Assembly: GCF_900129355.1 (NCBI RefSeq)
Contig: NZ_FQVL01000002.1
Coordinates: forward strand, 310,001 to 374,000
DNA: 64,000 bases
DNA from: Seinonella peptonophila
GTDB lineage: Bacteria; Bacillota; Bacilli; Thermoactinomycetales; Thermoactinomycetaceae
Reading direction: 5' to 3'
Shown: positions 32,910-42,366 of the stretch, in pieces
Numbering within the stretch: the first letter of the stretch is position 1
Layout: every line of letters starts with the position of its first letter
Made by a program: the position numbers and the translations under genes
Notes under the pieces: generated by a model
Told to the model about the DNA's origin: nothing
Seen by the model: only the letters and a program-made list of their open reading frames with translations
Database searches by the model: none

Positions 32910-34240
32910 AGCTGAGATGGAAAATTTTCTTATCAATGATGATAATCATTCTATTAATGGTAAGTTGTTTATTTATCACCTTAAAACTTTATTTCAATGA
33001 AATTAGCAATAGAAAATACTACCGGCATCATATTTATCAAATAGAAAGACTGACAAATAAATTCGAACATTATTATCTCTCCAAACACTCATGGAAAGGA
33101 GTCGAAAAACAATCAACTTTTATAACGGATCCCGAACTTCAAGATATTTTATTACAAACAGCAACACGAGATAAAATTCTCTTTATTCATGGAAATCTCT
33201 CGCCAAATACAATTCAAAAAAAAGGGCAACGATATACGTTGAAAAATAAGGGACAGGCAATAGCTTATTTATATATACTGAGTAAAAATCAGTTAAAAAC
33301 GGAGGAAATCAAGGAGGATTATCAATCAATCTTTCTTTCTACTATACCGCTAGCGATTATTCTCACCCTCATTTTGGCAGTCATTGTTGCTTTTTGGTTT
33401 TCACACCAAATCACGAAACCTCTGCATTCTCTGTTCTTAGGCATACAGAAAATTTCAGATGGGGAATCTATTGAACTACATTATCCTCAGTCTAAAGACG
33501 AGATTACAGATTTACTAAACGAATTTAATCAAATGAGCAAAAAATTAGCTAGAGCTGAAAAACTAAAGAAACAGCTAATTGCTGATGTTGCTCATGAATT
33601 ACGTACACCGCTAACCATCATGAAAGGTCAACTCGAGCTAATTCAACATACCAATCAAATTCCTTCACCTGAATCATTTTTATCTTTACAAGATGAAATC
33701 ATGCGACTATCACGTTTAGTCGACGACCTCTTTCAATTGGCTTTATCTGATACTGGTAATTTATCGCTTAAAAAAGAAAAAATAAATCTCCTACACTTAG
33801 TTAGGAGAGTAATCCATAAGCTACAACCTATAATTGAAGGAAAAGAAATAGAGATTCAAGTGAACGCTGCTTCCTCATTTAATCCAGTCATCAATGTAGA
33901 CCCTGAACGAATGATGCAAGTTTTTTATAATCTCATCGCAAACGCAATCTATTACTCAGAAACCAACAGTAATGTCACAATTAAAATCGATGAATGCAAG
34001 CTCAAACCTTCAACAATTTGTGTAGAAATACATGATAACGGTAGCGGAATTCCAGATGATGAAATTCCTTATATATTTGAACGATTTTACCGTTCAAATA
34101 AGACACAAACGCTCAATCGACGTGGAATGGGATTAGGATTAGCCATTGTAAAACAGCTAGTAAAACTGCATGGAGGAAGAATAAAAGTAAAAAGTACGCT
34201 AGGGAAAGGTAGTACATTTACTTTGTATCTCCCTAAATAA
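32906..34240 (+). CDS. Sensor histidine kinase (TCS1)
   Basis: 444 residues. Two membrane helices (about 8-28 and 144-168) enclose an external sensor of about 115 residues. HAMP (170-222), the phospho-acceptor helix DVAHELRTPLTIMK, and the ATPase domain with NLIANAIYYSE, DNGSGIP and GMGLGLAIVKQLV follow. Co-transcribed with its regulator. Signal not evident from sequence. Confidence 0.9.
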   Translation: MKLRWKIFLSMMIIILLMVSCLFITLKLYFNEISNRKYYRHHIYQIERLTNKFEHYYLSKHSWKGVEKQSTFITDPELQDILLQTATRDKILFIHGNLSPNTIQKKGQRYTLKNKGQAIAYLYILSKNQLKTEEIKEDYQSIFLSTIPLAIILTLILAVIVAFWFSHQITKPLHSLFLGIQKISDGESIELHYPQSKDEITDLLNEFNQMSKKLARAEKLKKQLIADVAHELRTPLTIMKGQLELIQHTNQIPSPESFLSLQDEIMRLSRLVDDLFQLALSDTGNLSLKKEKINLLHLVRRVIHKLQPIIEGKEIEIQVNAASSFNPVINVDPERMMQVFYNLIANAIYYSETNSNVTIKIDECKLKPSTICVEIHDNGSGIPDDEIPYIFERFYRSNKTQTLNRRGMGLGLAIVKQLVKLHGGRIKVKSTLGKGSTFTLYLPK

Positions 34241-34298
34241 CTTCGACCGGTCTGTTATTTTTGATTCTTTAGCTATTTCAGCTACATGTACTGTTGAT

Positions 34299-34337
34299 AA
34301 AAAATACAATCTCATGAACTTGATATTGTATTTTTTT
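34299..34337. terminator. Bidirectional terminator
   Basis: AAAAAATACAAT and ATTGTATTTTTT pair around a 14-base loop, with A and T runs on both sides. It separates TCS1 from the converging lipoprotein-ABC operon. Confidence 0.8.
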
Positions 34338-34427
34338 AATTCACCCAATTAACAGCCCATGTACCTTCTGATCACTACTCAGAGCCTTAACATAACTTTC
34401 TTTCACTACCTTTAATCAATTAACATT

Positions 34428-34934
34428 CTATCTCTTGATATATATCGTACCAAATAAAGAATCAACTTTTGGTGTTTTCTTGTCAATATTTTCTAATTTA
34501 CCTTTAACACGTATCTTAATGCTTGAATTAGCCTTTGGTATATTTACTTGTATTTGATCAAATTGCTTTTTTGGTAAACTTAAAGTAAGTTTAACACCCG
34601 TTTGATCATTAAGAGTCTCCTTATTTAAATCAATGTAAGAACCTTCTACATAGGCAGCTTTTACCTCTAGAATTGAATGTTTTACAGATGTGGTTAATAC
34701 TGCTTGATCTGCACTAGCTTTTGAACCAGATAACTGAGCATGTACGTTTAAGTCATTGCTTTCTTTAATTAAAAGCTCTGCATCAGTGATATCTAGTTTC
34801 ACTTGCCTAATAGATTCCCCAGACTCCTCTTTGATCATATTCACTTGATCTGTGCTCAAAGAGCAGCCGACCAATCCAGTGGTAACCAAAATAATACATG
34901 TTAGAATGAGCTTAGACGCTTTCCCTTTTCTCAT
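34428..34934 (-). CDS. Lipoprotein, DUF4097-like beta-rich
   Basis: 168 residues from the ATG at 34934 (GGAGG eight bases before). Lipobox LVGCS gives a lipid-modified cysteine at residue 24. The rest is a regular series of short beta strands (KLDITDAELLIKESNDLNVH, VKLTLSLPKKQFDQIQVNI), like the DUF4097 beta-solenoid. It is the last gene of the ATPase-permease operon, so it may be an accessory or immunity protein for that transporter. Confidence 0.65.
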   Translation of the reverse strand: MRKGKASKLILTCIILVTTGLVGCSLSTDQVNMIKEESGESIRQVKLDITDAELLIKESNDLNVHAQLSGSKASADQAVLTTSVKHSILEVKAAYVEGSYIDLNKETLNDQTGVKLTLSLPKKQFDQIQVNIPKANSSIKIRVKGKLENIDKKTPKVDSLFGTIYIKR

Positions 34935-34963
34935 TATATTCAACCTCCATTCATGCTACGAAT

Positions 34964-36529
34964 TTATGAATTCAGTTTCCTCTTTTTTAAGAAAAGAGAG
35001 ATTAATAATAGGAATATAGTGATGATCAGATAAACCAATGCAGTTATCGATACTTTTGTATTTAAAAAATTAAAGATAGGCAATTGATTTAAGGGCCCCA
35101 TATACCAAATACTCAGGTATATGACTTCAAATAATTTGCTGTTACCAGTGATTACTCCACAAGTTAATGCAAGTGTTGGTATAAAGAAAGTTCCCACTAA
35201 CCAGACGAATAATCCTGTCATGTCACCTTCCAAAATGCACCGGACAGCAATCCCTGAGCTAATGAAACCAGTAATAACAACACCTGAAAACCAAGTGCTC
35301 GGGAATAATTTTGTCATAATGTTAGGTGAAGAGTAGATCAGTTCTTCTGTTTTGTACTTTTTCTCTCGAGTCCCCATTGCTGACCAGATAGATAATGGCC
35401 ATAGCCAAAGGACTGGCCAGACAACTGTTTTTACAAACGCAAATGGTAAGATGAAACTCAACACAACTAAACCAAGGGCGACTAGATACCACCACCGTAA
35501 TCCTTGAAGCATTAATTTCAACTCTGCAAACAAAATAGATAGATTTGAGAATTGTTTTTTTACCGGCGTTAAACGAATGATAGAGAATGACACAGTTGAT
35601 GTAGATGCATCTACCTTATTTTTATCTAAATTATCTTTCTTTCTTTTGTTATTCAGTATTTGACCCTGTTGAAAACGATGAAAAAACAGTGATGTAATGA
35701 GTACTAGAATAACAGCGAATAAAATCCATAGAAAACGACCCATTATCAAAGAAAAGTTCCAATGCACACCTTGCCAAATAAAGACATCTGCCTTTTGGTC
35801 GATTGTTGTCAAACCATTCGAGAAAAGCCCACTATACTTTGGAAACTTTTCTTGCAACGTTGCTACTATGTCAGTGATTGCAATCCCTTGACCGAATAAA
35901 TCACTTATTGTTATCAATGAAGTAAGTGAAATGGGTTTAAAACTTGAGAATATAATAAATCCCCAGACAACGAAATATAAAATGTTGCCAATCGTTCCAC
36001 GTAATAAAGGTATCCCTTCAAATAAAACGGCAATTGCTGCTATTACCGCCATACCTGGAAGAAGCATAAATACAAAAGGAGCAAAATAAGCCCATAGGTG
36101 TACATGGTAATCTTCGCCTCTTATTAATTGCATCGCAATCGCTGTAAGCATGGTAATCAACACAATAACGTTTAGGATTGCAAGATTACTTAAAAACTTT
36201 GCGAGCAGATACTTGGTTTTGTGAAGTGGAGATGCAGCGATCATTTCCCCTACTTTGGTCTCCAAATCTACTTGTAATGCATTTGATACCACATAAAAAC
36301 CGATCAAACTAAAGAATATTGATATCGATATCGCAACAGAAGTACCCATCCATGCTGAGTTAAAAAGTCCCACATAATTCTCGCCGAAAATCAAAGTAAC
36401 ATAGCCACCATTTCGTGGCGGGCAAAAAACATAGGCCAATATAATTGTTATAAACACTGTTAGTAGAAAATTAGATCTCCTCACTCTTTCTAAAAAATCA
36501 GCATAGGCGATCTGAATAACCGTGTTCAT
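34964..36529 (-). CDS. ABC-2 type permease
   Basis: 521 residues with about 12 hydrophobic segments in two blocks joined by a cytoplasmic loop near 295-330. DLETKVGEMIAASPLHKTKYLLAKFL after the second helix is typical of ABC-2 permeases that act in peptide, antibiotic or membrane-protein export. Its start overlaps the ATPase stop (ATGA). Substrate unknown. Confidence 0.8.
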   Translation of the reverse strand: MNTVIQIAYADFLERVRRSNFLLTVFITIILAYVFCPPRNGGYVTLIFGENYVGLFNSAWMGTSVAISISIFFSLIGFYVVSNALQVDLETKVGEMIAASPLHKTKYLLAKFLSNLAILNVIVLITMLTAIAMQLIRGEDYHVHLWAYFAPFVFMLLPGMAVIAAIAVLFEGIPLLRGTIGNILYFVVWGFIIFSSFKPISLTSLITISDLFGQGIAITDIVATLQEKFPKYSGLFSNGLTTIDQKADVFIWQGVHWNFSLIMGRFLWILFAVILVLITSLFFHRFQQGQILNNKRKKDNLDKNKVDASTSTVSFSIIRLTPVKKQFSNLSILFAELKLMLQGLRWWYLVALGLVVLSFILPFAFVKTVVWPVLWLWPLSIWSAMGTREKKYKTEELIYSSPNIMTKLFPSTWFSGVVITGFISSGIAVRCILEGDMTGLFVWLVGTFFIPTLALTCGVITGNSKLFEVIYLSIWYMGPLNQLPIFNFLNTKVSITALVYLIITIFLLLISLFLKKRKLNS

Positions 36530-37410
36530 GATGCGACCCTCATGGTTCTTGTTGAAATCTTAAACAGATAGGCATCTTCGAGCGTTGGAGAGACTTTTAT
36601 TGCATCCATTGTCGGTGTCTCATGGCTGACAACCCTAATTTGCATTCCTTCAGTTCGTCGAATGGTTCCACTAATTAACCATTTTTTCTTTGCTTCAAGC
36701 ATTTTATCGCTCGGAATGATCATCTCCCATACTTTCCCTTGAATTTCCTCCAACATTGTTTCTGGATCAGTATGTGAAAGTATTTTTCCTTTTTGCATCA
36801 CAGCTATCTGATTAGCTGTCGATTCAATATCAGACACGATATGCGTGGAAAAAAGCACGATTCTATCACCTGATAAATCAGAGAGTAGGTTTCGAAAACG
36901 AACTCTTTCCTCAGGGTCCAAACCTACAGTAGGCTCATCCACAATTAATAGTGCTGGATCATTTAACAATGCTTGGGCAATACCAACACGTTGACGCATC
37001 CCACTAGAATAGCCCCCCAATGGTCTTCTAGATGATTCAGTCAAATGAACAAGCTGTAAAAGATCATTGATACGTTTTTTTGCTTGACGACTTGAAATTC
37101 CTTTTATTGCGGCCATATATTGTAGAAATTCTACTGCATTTAAATGCGGATACACGCCAAAATCTTGGGGTAGATAACCGAGTACTTTCCGTAATTCGTT
37201 AGGATTTTTGGTTACATCCACGCCATTCCATAAAACTTGTCCGTCAGTCGGTTTCATAACTGTAGTCAAAATTCTCATCAATGATGATTTACCAGCTCCA
37301 TTTGGCCCAAGTAATCCGATTACCCCAGGTTGCAAACACAATGATACTTGATCTACTGCCAAAACATTTCCTTTATATCGTTTTGAAACACGATCGATAT
37401 GTAGTTCCAT
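36526..37410 (-). CDS. ABC transporter ATPase
   Basis: 294 residues. Walker A GPNGAGKSS, Q-loop YLPQDFG, signature YSSGMRQR, Walker B LLIVDEPTVGLD and the switch histidine FSTHIV are in place. The C-terminal 80 residues are a regulatory tail. It powers the permease downstream. The pair resembles the antibiotic-exporting class controlled by a neighbouring two-component system. Confidence 0.9.
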   Translation of the reverse strand: MELHIDRVSKRYKGNVLAVDQVSLCLQPGVIGLLGPNGAGKSSLMRILTTVMKPTDGQVLWNGVDVTKNPNELRKVLGYLPQDFGVYPHLNAVEFLQYMAAIKGISSRQAKKRINDLLQLVHLTESSRRPLGGYSSGMRQRVGIAQALLNDPALLIVDEPTVGLDPEERVRFRNLLSDLSGDRIVLFSTHIVSDIESTANQIAVMQKGKILSHTDPETMLEEIQGKVWEMIIPSDKMLEAKKKWLISGTIRRTEGMQIRVVSHETPTMDAIKVSPTLEDAYLFKISTRTMRVAS

Positions 37411-37443
37411 TTATTGCCCTCCATCATGTAAGATGTATGATAT

Positions 37444-37493
37444 GTTTTACTTTCTATCAATTGTAAGTGTTAAAAGTAAAATCAAAGTAAAAC
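37444..37493. promoter_or_regulatory. Inverted-repeat operator between ABC operon and TCS2
   Basis: GTTTTACTTT (37444-37453) and AAAGTAAAAC (37484-37493) are perfect 10-base inverted copies, with a third AAAAGTAAAA between them. It lies 35 bases upstream of the ATPase gene and 100 before the divergent response regulator, where a regulator of both would bind. Confidence 0.55.
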
Positions 37494-37593
37494 AGAAACC
37501 AAATTTAAATAAAATCTACTAATTGCTGATCAAAAAAAAGAAACTCCATCTGGGGTCTCTTCTTTCATTTGGTGTTTAAAAGGATGGTGTAGA

Positions 37594-38313
37594 TTGAGAA
37601 ACGAAAAAATTTTATTAGTTGACGATGAGCAAGGGATCTTAGATATATTCAACATTTTACTGAAAAAGGAAGGATTCAAAGAGATTAAAACAGCTACATC
37701 GGGTGAAGAAGCATTATCCATTGTAAAAAATTCGAAGTTAGATTTGATCATATTAGATGTATCACTTCCTGACATGGATGGATTTCAATTATGTAGTCAA
37801 ATTCGTTTATATACACAGATTCCGATTCTATTTGTAAGCGCTCGTTCAAGTGATCTAGATAAGTTAACGGGATTTGGAATAGGTGGAGACGATTATATTA
37901 CAAAACCATTTCATCCACTTGAAGTAATGGCACGAATCCATGCTCAATTACGTAGACAAAACATATACAAAGCATCCTCTCAGACAAGTGCTACTACGAT
38001 TTGGGATTATGGATCTTTAATCGTTTATCCAGACGAGGGGCGAATCATCGTCAATGGAGAAGAAATTCCACATACAGCTAAAGAATTTGAATTGCTTACT
38101 TTTTTCTGCAAACACCCTAACCGTATATTTACTACAAACCAACTATATGAAACTGTTTGGGGATATTCATATGTAGGCGATGAAAAAACAGTTGTGATGC
38201 ATATTTCCAAACTGCGCAAAAAAATTGAGTTAAACCCTAAAAAACCGCAGATCATCGTAAATCTAAGGGGCTTAGGCTATAAATTCATACCACCCAGCAG
38301 AGGTGACCAATGA
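37594..38313 (+). CDS. OmpR-family response regulator (TCS2)
   Basis: 239 residues, TTG start after AAAAGGATGG. Receiver motifs: ILLVDDEQG, LIILDVSLPDMDG, YITKPFHP. Winged helix: HTAKEFELLTFFCKHPNRIF and DEKTVVMHISKLRKKIE. It overlaps the kinase gene by four bases and is divergent from the ABC operon, which it probably controls, as in BceR-type systems. Confidence 0.9.
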   Translation: MRNEKILLVDDEQGILDIFNILLKKEGFKEIKTATSGEEALSIVKNSKLDLIILDVSLPDMDGFQLCSQIRLYTQIPILFVSARSSDLDKLTGFGIGGDDYITKPFHPLEVMARIHAQLRRQNIYKASSQTSATTIWDYGSLIVYPDEGRIIVNGEEIPHTAKEFELLTFFCKHPNRIFTTNQLYETVWGYSYVGDEKTVVMHISKLRKKIELNPKKPQIIVNLRGLGYKFIPPSRGDQ

Positions 38314-39404
38314 GCAAATTACACTTTCGCATAGGGATTCATATCTTCTTTATTGTATCTTTACTATTCACTATGATAGTAGTAATCGGAATTACAAGCA
38401 TAATCATTATCGACAAAGGAAAAACATTAATTGGCTTGGAAAAAGGACAAGGCGATCTCTTTTTTATGCTTACTTTTTTCTCTGGCATTTTACTTTTTTG
38501 TGGTTGGTATGTATGGTTCCTTGGAAAACCACTCATCCATTTAATGTTATGGATTTCCAATTTAGCAAACAATCATTATCAATATCCTTCTGATATGAAG
38601 AAATTCTATCAAAGAAACGGAAAACTGAAAATCCATTTCCGCTTATATGAAGATGTTTTTACTCATATGCATAAACTTACACAAGTTTTACAAAAAAACC
38701 AAAGAGAACAAGAACGGATCGACCAGCTCAAAAAAGATTGGGGAGCGGGCATTTCACACGATTTAAAAACTCCGCTCACATATATCACCAGCTATTCCTC
38801 CATGTACTTGTCTGCTCAATATGTTTGGAGCAACCAAGAGAAGAGAGATTTTGTTCAACGAATTCAACAAAAATCGATGCTTTTAGAGGAACTAATAGAT
38901 GATCTGAATATATCCTTCCAGTTGGAAGATTCAGAAATCCCATTGAACACAGATACATATAATATCATTGAATTTGTAAGACGTATCATTGTCGATATCG
39001 CAAATGATCCACTCTCGAAAGAGCATTGTTTTCAGTTTGAAGTAAAACAAGGTCAGATTGATATAGACTTTGATCCAAAGCTATTAAAACGAATTTTATA
39101 TAACCTGATTATGAATGCAGTACTACATAATCCTCCTAAAACAACAATCTGTATTCATATCTACCAAGCGGATTGCCTTTATATCACCATTAAAGATAAT
39201 GGGATAGGCATGAACGAAGAAACAAAGAAGCATTTATTTGATAAATATTACCGAGCGAAAACAACCTTACGCTCAATCAAAGGGACTGGTCTTGGAATGG
39301 CGATCTCAAAACAGCTAATCCTTGCACACAATGGAAATATTGAGGTAACCAGTCAGCAGGGACAGGGCACCACCATCTCTATTTCTCTTCCACTGAAACA
39401 GTAA
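38310..39404 (+). CDS. Sensor histidine kinase with short external loop (TCS2)
   Basis: 364 residues. The two membrane helices (about 8-32 and 48-69) leave only about 15 residues outside, so it cannot have a true external sensor and probably senses through a membrane partner, as BceS-type kinases do. The phospho-acceptor helix is GISHDLKTPLTYI. The ATPase domain has NLIMNAVLHN, DNGIGMN and GTGLGMAISKQLI. Coupled to its regulator gene. Confidence 0.88.
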   Translation: MSKLHFRIGIHIFFIVSLLFTMIVVIGITSIIIIDKGKTLIGLEKGQGDLFFMLTFFSGILLFCGWYVWFLGKPLIHLMLWISNLANNHYQYPSDMKKFYQRNGKLKIHFRLYEDVFTHMHKLTQVLQKNQREQERIDQLKKDWGAGISHDLKTPLTYITSYSSMYLSAQYVWSNQEKRDFVQRIQQKSMLLEELIDDLNISFQLEDSEIPLNTDTYNIIEFVRRIIVDIANDPLSKEHCFQFEVKQGQIDIDFDPKLLKRILYNLIMNAVLHNPPKTTICIHIYQADCLYITIKDNGIGMNEETKKHLFDKYYRAKTTLRSIKGTGLGMAISKQLILAHNGNIEVTSQQGQGTTISISLPLKQ

Positions 39405-39499
39405 TAGAACTCTACTAGTAGAATCAAAACCAGCCCTAATCACCCTATATGAAGACAAAACATAAATCATAAGATCATATTATTTGCGTATAAAAAAAC

Positions 39500-40234
39500 T
39501 TATCGCACAGATTGTCCCTTTTTAGAATCGTTTTTAAGTTTTACAGTAAATCCATCTAGTAACACGCTTATTCCCAAGTTAAACTCTCGTTCCCAATTTG
39601 GACTTGTCATATATGGAGATAATTGTCTCATAAATGGAAAAGAATCTTTTGGCAGAGCTTGATACATTTTATTTGTATCTTCTCCTAATTCCTCAACAGT
39701 TTGTCCTTTTCTCTCTATAATCTTTTGAAATCGAACCTCTTCTGAAACAAACCCAAGTATGTAGTTTTTAATCATTGAAGCCATCCAAGGAATATCATCA
39801 TCATGAAATCCAGCTTTAGATAAAACATGAAATAAGTTTTCAATTTGTTGAAAACGACTATAACTTGTTGATATGGTACTACTGTTAAATATCTCCACAG
39901 AATCTCGATAAGCATGTAGTACATCTCTAAAACTCTGTGCCCAGCTTGTAATTACTTCTTTCCATGAAATCTCATCGTCAGACCAAATAATCTTTGAACT
40001 AATCTCATCAACGAGTAACTCTAAAAGTTCCTCTTTATTTTTCACATGCCAATATAAGGCTCCTGCTTGTATTCCTAAAGACTCCGCTAACTTTCTCATG
40101 GTTAATTGATTAAGTCCAACTTTATCTAACAGTTCTAAAGCTACTATAACAATTCGTCTTTGATCAAGAAGTGGCTCATTCTCTTTTCTTCTTCGTCTAG
40201 CCAAAGCTCCAATCTCCTTTTTCTTGACAATCAT
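39500..40234 (-). CDS. TetR family regulator
   Basis: About 244 residues from the ATG at 40234; a longer frame from 40264 would run into the operator palindrome, so I prefer this. HTH at 50-70 is LTMRKLAESLGIQAGALYWHV. The C-terminal domain (about 85-235) is of the TetR_C type that binds drug-like ligands. It diverges from the VOC gene and probably represses it and itself through the operator at 40258. Confidence 0.82.
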   Translation of the reverse strand: MIVKKKEIGALARRRRKENEPLLDQRRIVIVALELLDKVGLNQLTMRKLAESLGIQAGALYWHVKNKEELLELLVDEISSKIIWSDDEISWKEVITSWAQSFRDVLHAYRDSVEIFNSSTISTSYSRFQQIENLFHVLSKAGFHDDDIPWMASMIKNYILGFVSEEVRFQKIIERKGQTVEELGEDTNKMYQALPKDSFPFMRQLSPYMTSPNWEREFNLGISVLLDGFTVKLKNDSKKGQSVR

Positions 40235-40257
40235 ATCATAATCAAATAATATAACAA

Positions 40258-40277
40258 TGTTCAATTATAATTAAACA
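40258..40277. promoter_or_regulatory. TetR operator palindrome
   Basis: TGTTCAATTA and TAATTAAACA form a near-perfect 20-bp dyad (one mismatch per arm) in the gap between the divergent TetR and VOC genes. A further half copy (GTTCAATTAA) follows. Confidence 0.65.
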
Positions 40278-40303
40278 TAGTTCAATTAATAGGAGACAAA
40301 TGA

Positions 40304-40681
40304 ATGAAACTACAACATTTAAATCTTTGTGTAACAGACATAACTGAATCACAGAATTTTTTCGAGAATCTTTTCGGCTTTAAAACATTAGCTAGAAGGG
40401 GAGAAGCTACTGCTGTTTTGAATGATGATCATGGCTTCACTCTCGTACTAAGCAATCCTAAAGCTTTTGGTAATGAGCCCCCTGAGTATCCGAAAGATTT
40501 TCATGTTGGATTTTTTGTAGAAACACCAGATGAAGTTGATCAAATGTACAGACGCCTTCAAGAAGTTGCTGGTATTGAAATAGACAGTGAACCAAGAAAT
40601 ATGAGAGGTGGTTATACCATCTATTTCAGAGCACTGGATGGAATTCTGTTTGAGATCACCTATTTAGATAAGGCGAGTTAG
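40304..40681 (+). CDS. VOC family protein (glyoxalase/bleomycin-resistance fold)
   Basis: 125 residues, one VOC unit pair. HLNLCVTDITESQNFFENLF at the start, HVGFFVETPDEVD in the middle, and YTIYFRALDGILFEITY at the end carry the metal-binding His and Glu positions. Could detoxify or bind a small molecule that also acts on the TetR regulator. A GGAG site precedes the start. Confidence 0.82.
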   Translation: MKLQHLNLCVTDITESQNFFENLFGFKTLARRGEATAVLNDDHGFTLVLSNPKAFGNEPPEYPKDFHVGFFVETPDEVDQMYRRLQEVAGIEIDSEPRNMRGGYTIYFRALDGILFEITYLDKAS

Positions 40682-40718
40682 AAACTATATTCATTGATAG
40701 AAAACTATCAAAAGAAAA

Positions 40719-40752
40719 ATCGCCTTCTTAAACATGATTTGAGAAGGCGATC
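40719..40752. terminator. Terminator next to the yhbH relic
   Basis: ATCGCCTTCT and AGAAGGCGAT are perfect 10-base arms; on the minus strand a T run follows. The GGCGAT core is also found in the terminator of the intact yhbH (41140), so gene tail and terminator were duplicated together. Confidence 0.75.
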
Positions 40753-40765
40753 TCCATATACTTCA

Positions 40766-40912
40766 TCAACCAGCAGCTTCCTGCTTTTTAAAAAAATGCT
40801 TCAATGCATGATAGACTTGACCTTTCTCACGCATCACATAGTACATAAAACGCGGATGATGGATACGGTGAAATGCTTGGAGAATGGCGCTGGAACGGTT
40901 GTATTGATATAA
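40766..40912 (-). pseudogene. Relic of the yhbH 3' end
   Basis: The last 46 codons of yhbH recur here in the same orientation: QYNRSSAILQAFHRIHHPRF then [17 protein letters not shown], against [20 protein letters not shown] and [17 protein letters not shown] in the intact gene. Upstream the similarity stops and no start or VWA domain is present. It is the remnant of a second, mostly deleted yhbH-like gene. The high protein-level conservation suggests the loss was not ancient. Confidence 0.8.
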
Positions 40913-41139
40913 CTGTCCAGGATACAGCCAAAACAATCTTGAGATCATTAGGATTTATTTATATGGAGAGATATCGTAAATCTAGAGACAAGTGAAACGT
41001 CGCTCTGTCTTATCTAAAAGTAGTTTAAGAAGAGCAAAACAGATCTTAAAAGATGTATTCTTTACATCATTTGATCATTGACACTCCACATGTGTGATAA
41101 CGTCAAATTTTTGGGATGTTCGCATCAGTAAGACGAAAA
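40913..41139. other. Non-coding remainder of the yhbH duplication
   Basis: About 225 bases with no gene, ribosome site or clear hairpin. It lies between the relic and the intact gene and probably marks the deletion scar. Confidence 0.4.
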
Positions 41140-41178
41140 AAAATCGCCTCCCCCTTTTGCACAGAGAAGGCGATTTTT
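41140..41178. terminator. Terminator of yhbH
   Basis: AAATCGCCT and AGGCGATTT pair around a loop of about 17 bases, with T and A runs on either side. Confidence 0.75.
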
Positions 41179-41179
41179 A

Positions 41180-42337
41180 TTACCCTACTTTTTCCTTCTT
41201 CTGAAAAAAATGCTTTAACGCATGATAGACTTGACCTTTCTCACGAATCACATAATGCATAAAACGCGGGTGTTGGATGTGGCGAAATGCTTGTAAGATA
41301 GTCGAACTACGATTATATTGGTTCACTTCACCATAGCCAAACATATTCGAACAGTCGATCAGCTCTTTAACAAGTTTCATACAACGTTCATTATCTGAAG
41401 TGAGGTTATCTCCATCAGAGAAGTGGAAGGGGTAAATATTATACCGACTTGGCGGATAGCGTTCACCAATGATCTCCAATGCTTTCCTGTAGGCTGAGGA
41501 ACAAATTGTTCCACCGCTTTCCCCTTTGGTAAAGAATAACTCCTCACTCACCTCTTTTGCTTCAGTATGGTGAGCGATAAAAACAATTTCCACATTTTCA
41601 TACTTCGTACGAAGAAAGCGAACCATCCAAAAGAAAAAGCTACGTGTGATATATTTTTCAAACACGCCCATACTACCACTTGTGTCCATCATGGCAATGA
41701 CAACTGCATTTGAATGGGGGACAATCACGTCATCCCATGTCTTAAAGCGTAAATCATCAACTGAGAGTCGAATTTCCTTCTTTTTCCCATGTATTGCATT
41801 TCGTTTAATCGCTGTAAGCAGCGTTCTTTTTTTATCGATATTGCCCATTAGGCCTTTTTTTCGAACATCATTAAACATAATTTTTTCAACAGTGATTTCA
41901 TCTTGCTCTTTTTGTTTCATATGAGGTAGTTCCATCTCTGCGAATAGGATGGATTCAAGCTCTTCAACAGACACTTCAGCCTCATAGTAATCGACCCCAG
42001 CTTGGTCACCTGCTCCTTGACCTTTCCCAGGCCCCCGCTGCTTAGTTTGCTCACGTCCGAGTACATCTCCAACCTTACTATTTCCGTCACCTTGACCTAC
42101 ATGCTTACTTTTATTCATATTGTAGCGTAAACGGTATTCTTCCATAGAACGGATGGGGATTTTTACAACCTGCTTACCATCGGACATGATAATACTTTCT
42201 TCGCTGACTAAGTCGGGTAAATTTTTGCGAATGGCTTCCTTTACCTTTTCTTGATGACGCATCTGATCTTGATATCCTTTGCGGTGCAGGGACCAATCCT
42301 CCTGGGAAACGATAAAAAGGGGGTGCTTCATTTTCAT
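41180..42337 (-). CDS. yhbH: YhbH/UPF0229 sporulation-associated VWA protein
   Basis: 385 residues from an ATG at 42337 that follows GGGAGGTG. A glycine-rich linker ([20 protein letters not shown]) leads to a von Willebrand A domain with [15 protein letters not shown] near residue 217 and a second site THFSDG-like near 310. In Bacillus YhbH is made in sporulation and works with the kinase PrkA and SpoVR. Here prkA lies 29 bases upstream in the same operon. Molecular role still unclear in the family. Confidence 0.9.
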   Translation of the reverse strand: MKMKHPLFIVSQEDWSLHRKGYQDQMRHQEKVKEAIRKNLPDLVSEESIIMSDGKQVVKIPIRSMEEYRLRYNMNKSKHVGQGDGNSKVGDVLGREQTKQRGPGKGQGAGDQAGVDYYEAEVSVEELESILFAEMELPHMKQKEQDEITVEKIMFNDVRKKGLMGNIDKKRTLLTAIKRNAIHGKKKEIRLSVDDLRFKTWDDVIVPHSNAVVIAMMDTSGSMGVFEKYITRSFFFWMVRFLRTKYENVEIVFIAHHTEAKEVSEELFFTKGESGGTICSSAYRKALEIIGERYPPSRYNIYPFHFSDGDNLTSDNERCMKLVKELIDCSNMFGYGEVNQYNRSSTILQAFRHIQHPRFMHYVIREKGQVYHALKHFFQKKEKVG

Positions 42338-42366
42338 CTTCACCTCCCGTTTTTCGTCTCAAACGG

